From: Theodoxus fluviatilis | Lineage: Eukaryota > Mollusca > Gastropoda > Cycloneritida > Neritidae | Assembly (NCBI GenBank): GCA_034096865.1 | Contig: JAWQFJ010028823.1 | Coordinates: 25,001-55,018 of the forward strand | Length of the DNA stretch: 30,018 bases | Direction of reading: 5' to 3' | Shown: piece after piece, positions 10,457 through 19,797 of the stretch | Layout of the letters: every line of letters begins with the position of its first letter | How positions within the stretch are numbered: the first letter of the stretch is position 1 | The notes under the pieces: model-generated | Seen by the model: only the letters and a program-made list of their open reading frames with translations | Database searches by the model: none | What the model was told of the DNA's origin: nothing | Program-made: the position numbers and the translations under genes

Positions 10457-10926
10457 TCGCAAAATAATCATAAACTAAGTATATCACTTTCGCTTGGCCC
10501 CTCCCCTCAGATCGCCTTGGTCCAATCTTTCTTAGCTGTTTTCGACTTCATATCCACTGAAACTTCCTACACCTTTCCCCACAATACTTCTTTTCCACAC
10601 TCCTTAAAGGGATATGTCGATGTGCGTCTATGCTTTGAAATTTTGAGAAGAAAAATGTAACTGCAACACATGAAGTTTACGACTAAAACATTACGTATTA
10701 TACGATTCTAAATGTGGCATCCTTTTTTATTTGTGTGCGTGTGTGTGTTTATTTTGGTGCGTGTGATTAATGTCATTCGATGGACCGTCAGTCCGACAGT
10801 GTTATCATTCATTCGTTAGTACTTTCCTTTGTTCATTCATTCATTCGTTCGTTTTCGATTCCCTTCCATGGACAAACTTCTTCCAAATGAATGTCCATTT
10901 TACAAACTTCTTTCTTACACACTCAC
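10457..10926. other. No gene; intron sequence with a short (CATT)n tract
   Basis: This is intron of the SLC17-like gene immediately after its second exon (minus strand). A degenerate CATT/CGTT microsatellite lies at about 10807-10856. The donor gtgagt of the exon is at 10926-10921. Confidence 0.6.
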
Positions 10927-11168
10927 GTTAGGGGTGAGGGCCGCCACAATGTAGGGGGCCAGGATGCCAGGGATGGTGGCTGCCGTGTTGGTGATTCCAA
11001 AGAGCGTGCCAGCGTGGGCAGGAGCGATGTCGCCATGGTTGATGAAGTAGCCAGAAAACTGGAAGCCACACATTCCCACAGCACACGTCAGCAAGGCCAC
11101 GGCTGCAGGCCACTGGTGACACTCCATGGTACTCGTCGCAACCAGGAAGAGGGCAGGACCCACAGTGC
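10927..11168 (-). CDS. SLC17-family transporter, penultimate coding exon
   Basis: A 242-bp exon with minus-strand acceptor ttgcag before 11168 and donor GTGAGT at 10926. It enters one base into a codon and leaves in phase 0, consistent with both neighbouring exons. It encodes two to three membrane helices of the C-terminal half: one around VALLTCAVGMCGFQFSGYFI and one around ATIPGILAPYIVAAL. Between them lies the loop NHGDIAPAHAGTLFGITN, whose DIAP and G-G pattern is the conserved segment before helix 11 in SLC17 proteins. A reading that continues past the exon toward 11301 is intron. Confidence 0.88.
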
Positions 11169-11288
11169 CTGCAAGGAAGCAGTGACAGTAAGCACGGACT
11201 TGTGTGTCCCCTTGAATCGTGTTACACGCGAGATTCGTACTCAGAATCGGGCCCCGACTCAGGCCCTTTGAGAGAGGTTGAATACTGA

Positions 11289-12164
11289 ACAAGAAGGGCA
11301 AAGCCCATACAACTCACATGCTTGACCTTGACCTTTATATGACCTTGACCTTCAGGTGACCTTCAAGGTCAAGGTCAAACAACTAAACCTACCTAGACAT
11401 CATACACTAAGAAATGCTTTATACATTTTTCCTACCAAAATACACGTGACCTTGACCCAAGGTCAAGGTCATCCAAGGTCATGCAACACAAAGCTGTTAA
11501 TTCAAGACATAGGAAGCACAATGGTGCTTATTGGCACTTTCTACCATGAGATATGGTCACTTTTAGTGGTTCACTACCCCATTTTGGTCACATTTCATAA
11601 GGGTCAAAGTGACCTTGACCTTGATGATATGTGACCAAATGTGTCTCATGATAAAAGTATAACATGTGCCCCACATAATTATTAAGTTTGAAACAGTTAT
11701 CTTCCATAGTTCAGGTTCAAGGTCACTTCAAAATATGTATACAATCCAACTTTGAAGAGCTCCTGTGACCTTGACCTTGCAAGGTCAACCAAACTGGTAT
11801 TAAAAGATAGGGCTTACTTTGCCCTATATGCCATATACAGGTTAGGTATCCAATCTCAAAAACTTCAGAGAAAATTGAGAAAATGTGAAAAATGACTGTT
11901 TTTTAGACAACATTTATGGCCCCTGCGACCTTGACCTTGAAGCAAGGTTAAGTCACTATGTATGTTTTTTTTTAGGCCTTGTCATCATACACCACCATGC
12001 CACATTTGGTATTGATAGACTTAATAGTCTCTGAGAAAAATCCAACGTTAAAGTTTTCGGACGCCCAGATGCCCGGACACCCGGACGCCCGGACGCCCGG
12101 ACGCCCGGACGGACAAAAAGGGTGAGTACATAGACTCACTTTTGCTTCGCATGTGAGTCAAAAA
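11289..12164 (+). repeat. AGGTCA-rich interspersed repeat, copy 4
   Basis: A complete 876-bp copy from ACAAGAAGGG to GTGAGTCAAAAA, in the intron between the 13786-13918 and 10927-11168 exons. It contains more than a dozen AAGGTCA or TGACCTT half-sites, many as back-to-back AAGGTCAAGGTCA. The two flanks (aatactga on the left, tgatttgc on the right) show no target duplication. Confidence 0.9.
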
Positions 12165-12311
12165 TGATTTGCAGCAAGAGGTCAGAGCAACACCATTCAT
12201 ACCGAGGACTGAACCACAATAACTCTGCAAGGCGAGGCAGCATGCCACTCCCCTTCAAGAATCCCGTCTAAAGATTTGTTCTGTTGCGCACGCACGGCTA
12301 CAGGCCTGCCC

Positions 12312-13112
12312 TGTAGCATGGAAAACCGTGTCCCGTGGAAAATCGTGACCGGAAGTCATCGCAGAGTTATCTGCTCGGCTCTCTCTTTATGCAATTTACC
12401 GCTCCTGCACCTGTTCTTCGCATGGAATATATTCCGACAAACGACGCATTAGTTGCTTTACGAGGTTTTGGTGCATTTGGGTAGTTTAACACATGATGTA
12501 GCGTTCAAAAAAGTTTTTCCCCGGGTAGTTTAACACATGATGTAGCGTTCAAAAAAGTTTTTCCCCGTGCAAAGCCGTCTCCCCTGCCGGAAATAATATG
12601 GGAGTCACCTCCCTGTAGTCTATTTGTAGTCTGGTTTTATAAAACGCGACCGTTGACTGACTTGGCACGCCCGGGGAGTTATGCTAAGATCCGGCCGCGT
12701 TAATATATCTGCGTTTTGTGACAAACGTCTTGCTCGGCGGTACTGTACTCCATGCACCTTAACGGTGCGCGTGATTCGGGTGTAATCTTAAGCTAAACGA
12801 CGTTCCGAATGTTTCCGACTTCAACCATTTCAGCAGCGCCAATAAACATCGTTTAGCTTAGGATTACACCCGAACCACACGCACCGTTTAGGTGCATGGA
12901 GTACAGTACCGCCGAGAAAGACGTTTGTCACAAAACGCAGATACATTTACGCGGCCGGATCTTAGCATAACTCCCCGGGCGTGCCAAGTCAGTCAGGCGG
13001 AGTGGCGGGTGCCGTCTCTTTTTAGAGTTGAATTTTCAGCACGTCCCGAGCAGATAACTCTGCGATGACCTCCGGTCACGATTTTCCACAGGACACGATT
13101 TTCCATGCTACA
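12312..13112. mobile_element. Foldback element with 147-bp hairpin arms and a 5-bp TSD
   Basis: An 801-bp element beginning TGTAGCATGGAAAA and ending with its inverse TTTTCCATGCTACA, flanked by TGCCC on both sides (12307-12311 and 13113-13117). The outer arms (about 12312-12383 and 13040-13112) share CGTGACCGG, a small gap, and TCATCGCAGAGTTATCTGCTCGG. The inner arms, 12654-12800 and 12849-12994, form a near-perfect hairpin around a 48-bp loop. About 270 bp of unpaired sequence separates the outer and inner arms on the left but only about 45 bp on the right. No protein is encoded. The superfamily is not assignable from these ends. Confidence 0.8.
12479..12566 (+). repeat. Perfect 44-bp tandem duplication
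   Basis: Two identical 44-bp units beginning gggtagtttaacacatgatg and ending tttttcccc lie head to tail within the unpaired left part of the foldback element. Identity of the two units points to a recent duplication or replication slippage. Confidence 0.9.
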
Positions 13113-13117
13113 TGCCC

Positions 13118-13785
13118 TCCTGCGTGTTGATAACTCATCTCGTTCTTTGTTATTCCATGTTGCCCATCTTTGTTTGGCTTGAAGAAGAATGAGAGTCTCT
13201 ACTCCATTGAAACGCGCATCCATCAAAATGGCGAGGCTGCCCACAGACTAAGTTCTAGCACACACCCAAAGAGGCATTTCGCCAGTCCCAAGAGACGACA
13301 TCATGAAATGGATGTGGTGGAGGGGGTAACTAGGCGAACTCGGACGTAAGACTGACCTACATGCATGACCTCTGTGTTTGTTTATTCTGTGAACCCCTCA
13401 GGCACAGTTCGCAATGAATGGACCCTTCGCATTACAGCATTGCGCCAAAAATAGTTCGTTCTGATACTATTTTTTCTCCACTTTTTACAGAAATCATTCA
13501 GATGTCAAAACTTTTTTCCATTTCAACAAAAAAAAAATGTTATCGAATAAACGCTTGTTTATTGCCTCAACAAGAGTGAGTTAAGAGTTTTGTGTGAAAT
13601 AGTCTTAGAACTACCTTAACGGCGTACGTCAGGGAGCAGAGCGGCTATCCCACAAGCCTCTCATGTGACCTCCATTTGTATATTTCAGACGAAAACCTTC
13701 CATCACGTGATGTCAACTGGGCTAGAGACACTTTGGCCGATAGGCGAAGTCTCTAGTAAACTAGAATGGTGTTTGTTTTCCTCAC
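13118..13785. other. No gene; intron of the SLC17-like gene
   Basis: This lies between the foldback element and the donor site at 13785. No coding frame, RNA gene or repeat is recognisable; the frames that span part of it show no domain. Confidence 0.5.
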
Positions 13786-13918
13786 CTAACGTGGAGCTGA
13801 CCTTCCTCGCCCATGTCGGGGTGAGCACTTCACGGCCGATGAGGAAGTCCGCGACGTACGACCCGATCATGGTAAACAGCCAGAAGTTGAGGTAGGGCAG
13901 CATGGAGTACATGCCATT
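13786..13918 (-). CDS. SLC17-family transporter, internal exon
   Basis: A 133-bp exon. The minus-strand acceptor is ctcgttgcag before AAT GGC, and the donor GTGAGG starts at 13785. It encodes NGMYSMLPYLNFWLFTMIGS, then YVADFLIGREVLTPTWARKVSSTL, ending one base into a Gly codon that the 10927-11168 exon completes. The NG...LPYL helix followed by ADFL and a basic RK loop is the usual start of the second half of SLC17 transporters. Together the three exons give about 175 residues, roughly the last third of a protein that usually has 450-600. No exon for the first two thirds is found up to 30018 on this strand. Confidence 0.85.
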
Positions 13919-14154
13919 CTGCAACGAGAAGCCATACATGTGCATACACCCTGAGATGACGTGAATCGACTGGCATTTTCCATTAGTGTAATCCAGTTTG
14001 TGCCCGAGTTCTTTCAGACATGGAGCATCTAGTCCCTTTGTTAGGGTCTCTGTAAAAAAATTATTAGATCGTCGCGCTGTCGCAGAAAAGTAAAATGAAA
14101 TATATACCCTGCAAGGGTACAGTGGTGGTTTTCCCTTGGGTTCAACTATGACTA

Positions 14155-14480
14155 GGGGTCATTTGTTTGGCCCCAAATCTCAAGAGAATCGCGAGGGCTA
14201 GGGGTTGCGTACATTCCTCGCTCATAAGGACGCACTCGTCGCGAAGGCAGGAGGCTGAAGGAGGTCCAGAGCTCCCTCAATTGGTGTGTTCTATGAAGAG
14301 AAAAACTTACGTGATATCTGAATTGTCAGTTATCTCATCTATCGGCAACTTCTTTACCGACTCTGGCGCCAGGACGCAGCCATGTTCTTCTGCCTTGCGA
14401 GATGATTGGCCATTTTTCTAGACGCCTTTGACTAGCCATTCAGGGAGAATCGCGATATTTTGGGCCAAAAAAATGCACCC
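14155..14480. mobile_element. Putative MITE, about 326 bp, TA-flanked
   Basis: The left end GGGGTCATTTGTTTGGCCCC and the reversed right end GGGTGCATTTTTTTGGCCCA align with a few mismatches, and TA borders both sides (14153-14154 and 14481-14482). A sub-terminal GAGAATCGCG motif occurs near both ends, in direct rather than inverted orientation. No coding capacity. Family membership is not certain; the TA site suggests Tc1/mariner-like mobilisation. Confidence 0.5.
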
Positions 14481-14482
14481 TA

Positions 14483-15671
14483 GGCATATGTGTCTGTCTG
14501 TGGCATTGGAAGGGGTTCTACAAGCCCATTCAACTTTTGCAGGGGCGGGAACCCATGGGGCACTGGAACTTTGGTGATGCGAGGACCGACACGGCTCTAT
14601 AACGCATTTCCCATTGCAGTTAGGACATGGCTTCCACGCTCTCTCTCGAAGGAGAAAAGTTATAGACTTAGCGGTTTGACCTCATTAATTAACACCCCTA
14701 ATTAGCCGACTGTTCACTTTTAAGAAATTGATTGGCCGACTGAGCACTTTTTAGCAAGGAGCGGGGAGTGGGGAGGGAGCGATGCAGCTATCAGCAAGCT
14801 TGGCCAGGCAACCTGGCGATCAATAATTCAAACCTATTTTTAGTCAGCCTGCAGGGCTGCCATGCTGGCATGCCACAAACTGCCACAAGAAAACCGACAA
14901 AAGAAATCCAACCCTGCAGTGCAAATCCTTCTTATATTTGTACCACAATATTATTTTAAAAGTCCAATAATCATAAAAATATGTGTATACTGAACTTCTT
15001 GTGTTTTTATTATATAAAACATCGGTATGCATATTAGTTACACCAGCGATGTTCACGCCCTATAAATACCAATTCTGATGTCTGTCCTTTGACGATTAAT
15101 CTCTAGGGCCTATCTGCCTGGTGATTTACGTTCAAAGCATGGGGCAGGGGCCATACCCCATTAGCTGAGAATATGGTCACCAGTCTGCTTAAAGGTTCCT
15201 CACATTTCGATTTCACCGGTGAGGTTTCCCAACATGGGATGTAACAACCAGAGAAGCAGAGAAGCCCGCCATGGAATCCCCCTCAAGTGGCGAGATGCAC
15301 ATAGCCCTGAGAGGGGGAGGAAGTGGTTAAACATACTATTTTGCCTGGGTTTTGCTCTTTTTATTACAGCCTACATAATTTTAAAGTCACAACCTTTTAA
15401 TGCCTGTCCCTGAGATTAAATGTTAATAAGAGCTCTTCTGCTTTCAGTTTTCCTCTATCCCTTGCTCTTGCAAGGTAGGTAGGTATTTGCGCTCTCTCTC
15501 GAAGTTGAAGTTCATCTTTAACTATATTCGTCTTTTCAAATACCTTTCATAGGGAGCTTTATTTATGTCAACACTGTCTACATCTAAAATCTGGTGCACT
15601 GAAGAAGCTTGAAAGCAGAAACAGGGTAAATTTACTTTGGAATATTGCTAAGGTAAGTGATAAACCTTCAC
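14483..15671. other. No recognisable gene between the MITE and the Polinton remnant
   Basis: I see no exon of the SLC17-like gene, although upstream exons could lie in this direction. A short imperfect direct repeat (gccgactg...cactttt) occurs at about 14705 and 14734. The left terminus of the Polinton, which should carry an inverted repeat and a 6-bp target duplication, is probably just left of 15672 but I could not identify it. Confidence 0.5.
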
Positions 15672-16622
15672 TTAATTTGCTTTGCTAAGCTTTTCAATGT
15701 CTTTGAGAGGCACCCAACTATAAAATTTGGAAGCATAACCTTACCATATTACATATGCCTTTTTTGATTTGAGATCCTTTTTAAATATCCTTTCTATTCT
15801 AAACACAGTTTGTGATGATTTTTTTAGCTCTTCACTGTAAAAACTTTCCTGTATTTCCTCACCATTCATGTCTTCTACTTTGTAAGTTACAGGATTTGTT
15901 TTCTGAATTGTTTTGACCTTGAATAATTCCTCTAACCAGTTAGATGTATAACCTTTCACAAACGTTTTCTTTCATTTGAAAATTCTAACAAAATCGCCTA
16001 CTCAGAATTTTGCTTTCGACTTTATCATTTGCTCATTCTGAAACAAGGCAAGATAAACATCCTGCTTGTTTCATTCTTTCGATGCTTATGTGGGTGCCAT
16101 TCCTAATGAGTTGTGAACTTTTTCATTGTAATGTTTAATTAATTCAGGCAATACATCAATATATCTGTATGTATTATTGGCAGTGAAATACTTCCACATA
16201 CTTGATTTTAATGTACGATTGAATCTCTCAATGATCACCACCTTCCCTGCATTGTATGTGTGATACATTTCAATCTGGTTTTCTTTGAGAAAGCTTTGAA
16301 ATTTTCTGTTTAAAAATTCAGTCCCCTGATCAACCCAGAGGAAGCCAGACTTTTTTCCCCCTTTCAAAATGGTTTTAAAAGCTTGAACTATTTCAGTCCC
16401 TGCCTTATGTTTGATTGCTACACTCCATGCAAATTTGCTGAATATGTCAATAACATTTAACATGTACTTGTATCCATTGTTTTGCTTGCTGAAGACTTGC
16501 ATGTCAACAAGATCTGCACTCCGAATATTGTCAATACTGCTTGAAATAACTTGGCGTTGAGAAAACTTTCTTCTGATTGGTTTATGAAGTTCCTCTGCTA
16601 GTTCATCAGTCAATTTTCTCAA
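15672..16622 (-). pseudogene. Polinton integrase (rve core plus chromodomain), five in-frame stops
   Basis: A retroviral-type integrase that would join element ends to host DNA. Reading stays in one frame throughout, with no frameshift. The core shows the DDE residues: the first Asp in SADLVDM, the second in WVDQGTEF and the Glu in VIIERFNRTLK. An SH3-like segment with VGDFVRIFK follows, then a chromodomain whose C-terminal part lies between 15741 and 15672 with GYASKFYSWVPL. Premature stops are at 16086-16088, 16071-16073, 16002-16004, 15972-15974 and 15741-15743, all after the catalytic core. The N-terminus is uncertain: the frame opens after a stop just upstream, with only a TTG at 16622, so it is truncated or shifted there. 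The lack of indels with five stops suggests decay by point mutation. Confidence 0.92.
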
Positions 16623-16681
16623 CTCCTCTTTCGGTTTCCCAGACCAATCTTATGTTTCAAACTAATCAGTGGTCTGACTAC

Positions 16682-17116
16682 TTATGCCTTGGCAGCTTTC
16701 TCACCCAGAGTCTTGCCAGTGTGTTTTGATAACTGCTGTATCATTTTTTCATCAGCCTGTTTTTTGTTTCCATAAGTAAATGCAAAGTCGTGCTCTTTAC
16801 AGATTTCATCCAGTTTATTCACTGGTGGACCATTGTCTAATGGATTTCCAGGCTCACAGTAGTTGTATCCAGGTAAAGTTAATCCTTTCTTTGGTAACAG
16901 AGGTAACATGGCTTTGTAAATGTCTATTGCACCTCCTTCCTTTTGAGGCAAGAATTTTGTTTTTCTAGAATTACAGACAGGACACAGTGATCTAGCTATT
17001 TTCTTATCATTTTTGGTTGTTCCTAAAGTGACATTTTTAGAATCTGTAACTGCTTTACACTTCAGACAGTATGATTTCATATTTATATATACTTCACAAA
17101 CTTTTTGCATAATCAT
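16682..17116 (-). CDS. Zinc-ribbon plus parvovirus-type phospholipase A2-like protein
   Basis: An intact 144-codon frame. Residues 13-55 form a zinc ribbon with two CxxC pairs (YCLKCK and CPVCN). Residues 81-115 form a phospholipase A2-like domain of the kind found in parvovirus capsid proteins, where it helps virions leave endosomes: a calcium-loop region NYCEPGNPLDNG and the catalytic pair in CKEHDFAF. In the calcium loop a Glu sits where the family normally has Gly, which may weaken calcium binding. The start ATG overlaps the end of the protease gene by 23 bp in another frame. This is one of only two unbroken genes of the element, perhaps because it is short. The role in the Polinton particle is inferred from the domain. 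Confidence 0.85.
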   Translation of the reverse strand: MIMQKVCEVYINMKSYCLKCKAVTDSKNVTLGTTKNDKKIARSLCPVCNSRKTKFLPQKEGGAIDIYKAMLPLLPKKGLTLPGYNYCEPGNPLDNGPPVNKLDEICKEHDFAFTYGNKKQADEKMIQQLSKHTGKTLGEKAAKA

Positions 17117-17603
17117 TGATTATATGCATGTTTACTAAGCTAGACCTGAGGGTAAAATCGAGTAAGATTTCCATAGGTGTTTTTCCCATTGCCCTGTTTT
17201 TAATGTAATACACACAGTAGTATCCACATATGACAGAATCCAGGTTCTGAATTTGAGCTGCATTATACGCAATTTCCTTTTAGATTTTTCTAATGTAGCT
17301 TATAACCACATCAGGTGGAGGAACACCAAATGGGTCAAAATATTAATACTTATTAGAATTACTGTACATTGCAACCCTGTGTGTGCCAGACACAGCAAAA
17401 TAGTCTTGCAGATTAATGACCATGCATTCATTTTTAGCAGGCTTAGCTGGTAACATGTCTTTGGAGAAGGTTCCTCTGTAGGTTTTTACTGACTTTAACA
17501 TACGATCAATGTCATAATTAGTTAATGGGCTCCAGGGAGGACCAGACCGCTGGCTGCCCGAGTTCCTGGTAGGACCAACCCCCTTGCTGTTTTTATTTTT
17601 CAT
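17094..17603 (-). pseudogene. Polinton adenovirus-type cysteine protease, two in-frame stops
   Basis: Relative of the adenovirus maturation protease, which cleaves capsid precursors. The frame starts at ATG 17603 with a Gly/Ser/Pro-rich leader, then SPLTNYDIDRMLKS, typical of the family's beginning. The catalytic His is in SGTHRV, the Asp in FDPFG and the Cys in CGYYC, in the right order. In-frame stops lie at 17343-17345 and 17280-17282, between His and Cys. The His is followed by Arg, where the family usually has an aromatic residue. The frame ends with TGA at 17094-17096, inside the start of the next gene. Identity is firm; activity is ruled out in this copy. Confidence 0.88.
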
Positions 17604-17634
17604 CCTTTACCCCCAAAAGACTTGGTAGAATAGA

Positions 17635-17891
17635 TCATGCAAGACTGGCAAGAAGCACAGGCCAGAAACCTCCCATCTTACTCATTTGAGCTTTAGACAT
17701 AGTTAGGTCACGTCCTTTATTCAGTTTTCTGTGTTTATTTATTTTTGCAATCTCTCTGTTTGTTAGCATTAACTTGTCTGTACCAGTGAGTTGACTAGGG
17801 TCAAGTCTAAGCTTTATACCAGTTTTTGAAATTCAAAGCCTCAGCTAACTTTTTTTGTTGTTGTAAGACTGATTGAATATTCTGAATACAT
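17635..17891 (-). pseudogene. Small basic Polinton protein, paralogue of the 17914-18348 gene, one stop
   Basis: Starts at ATG 17889-17891 and ends with TGA at 17635-17637, with one in-frame TGA at 17841-17843. The part after the stop contains TGIKLRLDPSQL, then LMLTNREIAKINK, then LTMSKAQMSKMGGFWPVLL. That order of motifs repeats what is seen in the neighbouring gene (LTKTQIGKLRK, LKLSKTQVQKQGGFLGAL), so the two are tandem paralogues. Such Lys-rich proteins with a hydrophobic Gly-Gly-Phe segment recur in Polintons and adintoviruses, where a core or membrane-active capsid role like adenovirus pX or pVI has been suggested. I am sure of the paralogy, less of the role. Confidence 0.72.
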
Positions 17892-17913
17892 TTATTATAA
17901 TCTTATATTATAT

Positions 17914-18348
17914 TTACAGAAGTGCTCCAAGTATGGGGATGCTGTTAAAGGGTGAATTTGGCCCTAGGAGAAGCCCTTTTCCTCGTCTACCTCCCCGGCC
18001 AGCCACTGCCTTGCTTGTGGCCCCATGAATTGCTTCTGAGGCTGCAGCTAATCCCAATGAGGGTAATACACTTTTAAGAATAGTGGGACCAACCCTAGCA
18101 ATGAGTGAGGCAAGAGCACCCAGAAACCCACCCTGTTTTTGCACTTGAGTTTTGGACAGCTTTAGAGTGACAGCATTTTTGCTTTTTCTTAGTTTGCCAA
18201 TCTGTGTTTTTGTAAGTCCTAGTGTTTCTGCACCACCACTTTGTGATTTGTTTATTGAAATAGACAAACCAGTCTTATTTAGGTATGCCTTTTTAATTGC
18301 TTCTCTTTGAGCATTAGTTAAGTGAAATCCTACACCTTTGTAAGTCAT
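17914..18348 (-). CDS. Small basic Polinton protein (pX/pVI-like)
   Basis: An intact 144-codon frame directly downstream of the capsid gene. N-terminal part: FHLTNAQREAIKKAY, then repeated threonine-serine-lysine motifs (LTKTQIGKL, LKLSKTQVQK). Middle: a hydrophobic segment starting GGFLGALASLIARVGP with possible amphipathic or membrane-active character. C-terminal part: Arg/Gly-rich AGRGGRRGKGLLLG, resembling a processing site or nucleic-acid-binding tail, then a Pro-rich end. By position and composition it is a minor virion component. The following gene is a shorter paralogue. Confidence 0.7.
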   Translation of the reverse strand: MTYKGVGFHLTNAQREAIKKAYLNKTGLSISINKSQSGGAETLGLTKTQIGKLRKSKNAVTLKLSKTQVQKQGGFLGALASLIARVGPTILKSVLPSLGLAAASEAIHGATSKAVAGRGGRRGKGLLLGPNSPFNSIPILGALL

Positions 18349-18397
18349 TATTATACATTATACTAATATATTTTACAAACGTATAAGTTAATAAATC

Positions 18398-19752
18398 TTA
18401 TACAATAACATTCATTTTTCCTTGAAGTGCATTCACAGTGAGGTATCTGTCACTCAATATGTAACTTGCATCAGCCCCATTAAACTGAAAGTTTCCACCC
18501 AATTGCCAATTGATTTCAACATCACCTGGGGAACCAGTCAGCTGGTCTGCATGTTTTGATACATCAATATGATTGATTGGATACAAACTTGCAAATTCTT
18601 CTACACTGATAGAGCTCCCAGTATCTGTATCCTGATATTTATTCACAGCTTCTTGAAACATTATGTAAGCTCTGCTGTAATTTCTGCTGGCTTCATCAAA
18701 ATTAGTGATTAGTGCTCTCTCAGGATACTGCAAGTTGTTTACCCTGATAAATATTTGTTTCAGCTTTGCATGATCAAAGACCATGTTATTTTGTTCTTGA
18801 TTGTTGTCTCGACCTGCAGCTTGAAATGCAATGAATATATACCAAGGCAATTGCTCACTCTGCTGTGTTGTGACTCTCCAAGATGGGCTAAGTTCTGTAC
18901 TGGTATATTGCTGTCTGTAAACTCATCTGCTCAAAATATAGCTTTTTCATCATTCCACTAGCAAGTTTTGTTTCCAGATCAGCCAAGTAACCCAAATTAG
19001 GTTCCACATTTGGCATCCACAAACTTATATGGGATATCTTGAATTTCCCAGCATCAACACTAGCCTGTCTGTGAATGTAGTTGTTAGAATTAGCTCTGTC
19101 CAAAAGAAGACTGTACGTAATTCCTCTTGTAATACTTGTGACATCTCTGCACAGTCCAAACACACTACCCAGAGGTAGAAAAACACAAATCTCCTTGTTT
19201 TCTGCTATGAGGAGGTTTCTCATTTTAAACCCTGAATTGTAGTTGTCTCTTCTGAGATTTCGCAAAGCAGTTCTCAATTCAGCTCTGGTTGTGTGATCAG
19301 CATTTGCTGTATTTGCAGCAGTATTGAATTCTCTTCCATCACTGCCACCATTTCCAGAGTATTTGTACCACATCATATTACTTGCACTTGACTTGTTGTA
19401 ATCATCTGAAAAACTAACCAGATTCATGATGGTTGAAGCCTGAGGCAGATACAGAGATACCTGTTTTACCTGCTGGTCATTTAGATGCAATTCTGCTCTA
19501 TGAAAGAGGGACCATCCATTATTTACCAATGCAACATTATCTTCAGCATTGTAATTAGTGTTATCATTTTTAACCAGTTTTCCTCTCACTTCCAGAAATG
19601 CTTTGTGTGGGAGAACAAACACATCCAGGTCTCGTGTTTCCAGAATGGGCTGAGTATCTTGGTAGGTACTCAACATATTCTAATTTCTTAATGGAGTCAT
19701 CAACAACTGGATCCTCAAAGAGGTCCAAGTAAGGGGACTTAATTTTTGCCAT
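18398..19752 (-). pseudogene. Polinton double-jelly-roll major capsid protein, two frameshifts
   Basis: Matches the Polinton major capsid family (C. elegans F54H12.2-like transposon protein). The start ATG is at 19752, with SPYLDLFEDPVVDDSIKKLE. The frame shifts once at about 19645-19675 and again at about 18885-18900. The first jelly roll (19640-18970) carries LPHKAFLEVRGKLVKND and GWSLFHRAELHLNDQQV. The second (18880-18398) carries WYIFIAFQAAGRDNNQEQN and a conserved FDHAKLKQIFIRVNNLQYP segment. Total length of about 450 codons is typical. Both breaks look like single-base indels rather than large deletions. Confidence 0.93.
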
Positions 19753-19797
19753 ATATTGTATATACCTTTTTTATTTGTTAGGAGCACATTTGAAATG

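Noticed and set aside
12993..13244. 83-codon minus-strand frame overlapping the foldback end
   Set aside because: Half of it is the foldback arm and the rest shows no known domain or conserved pattern.
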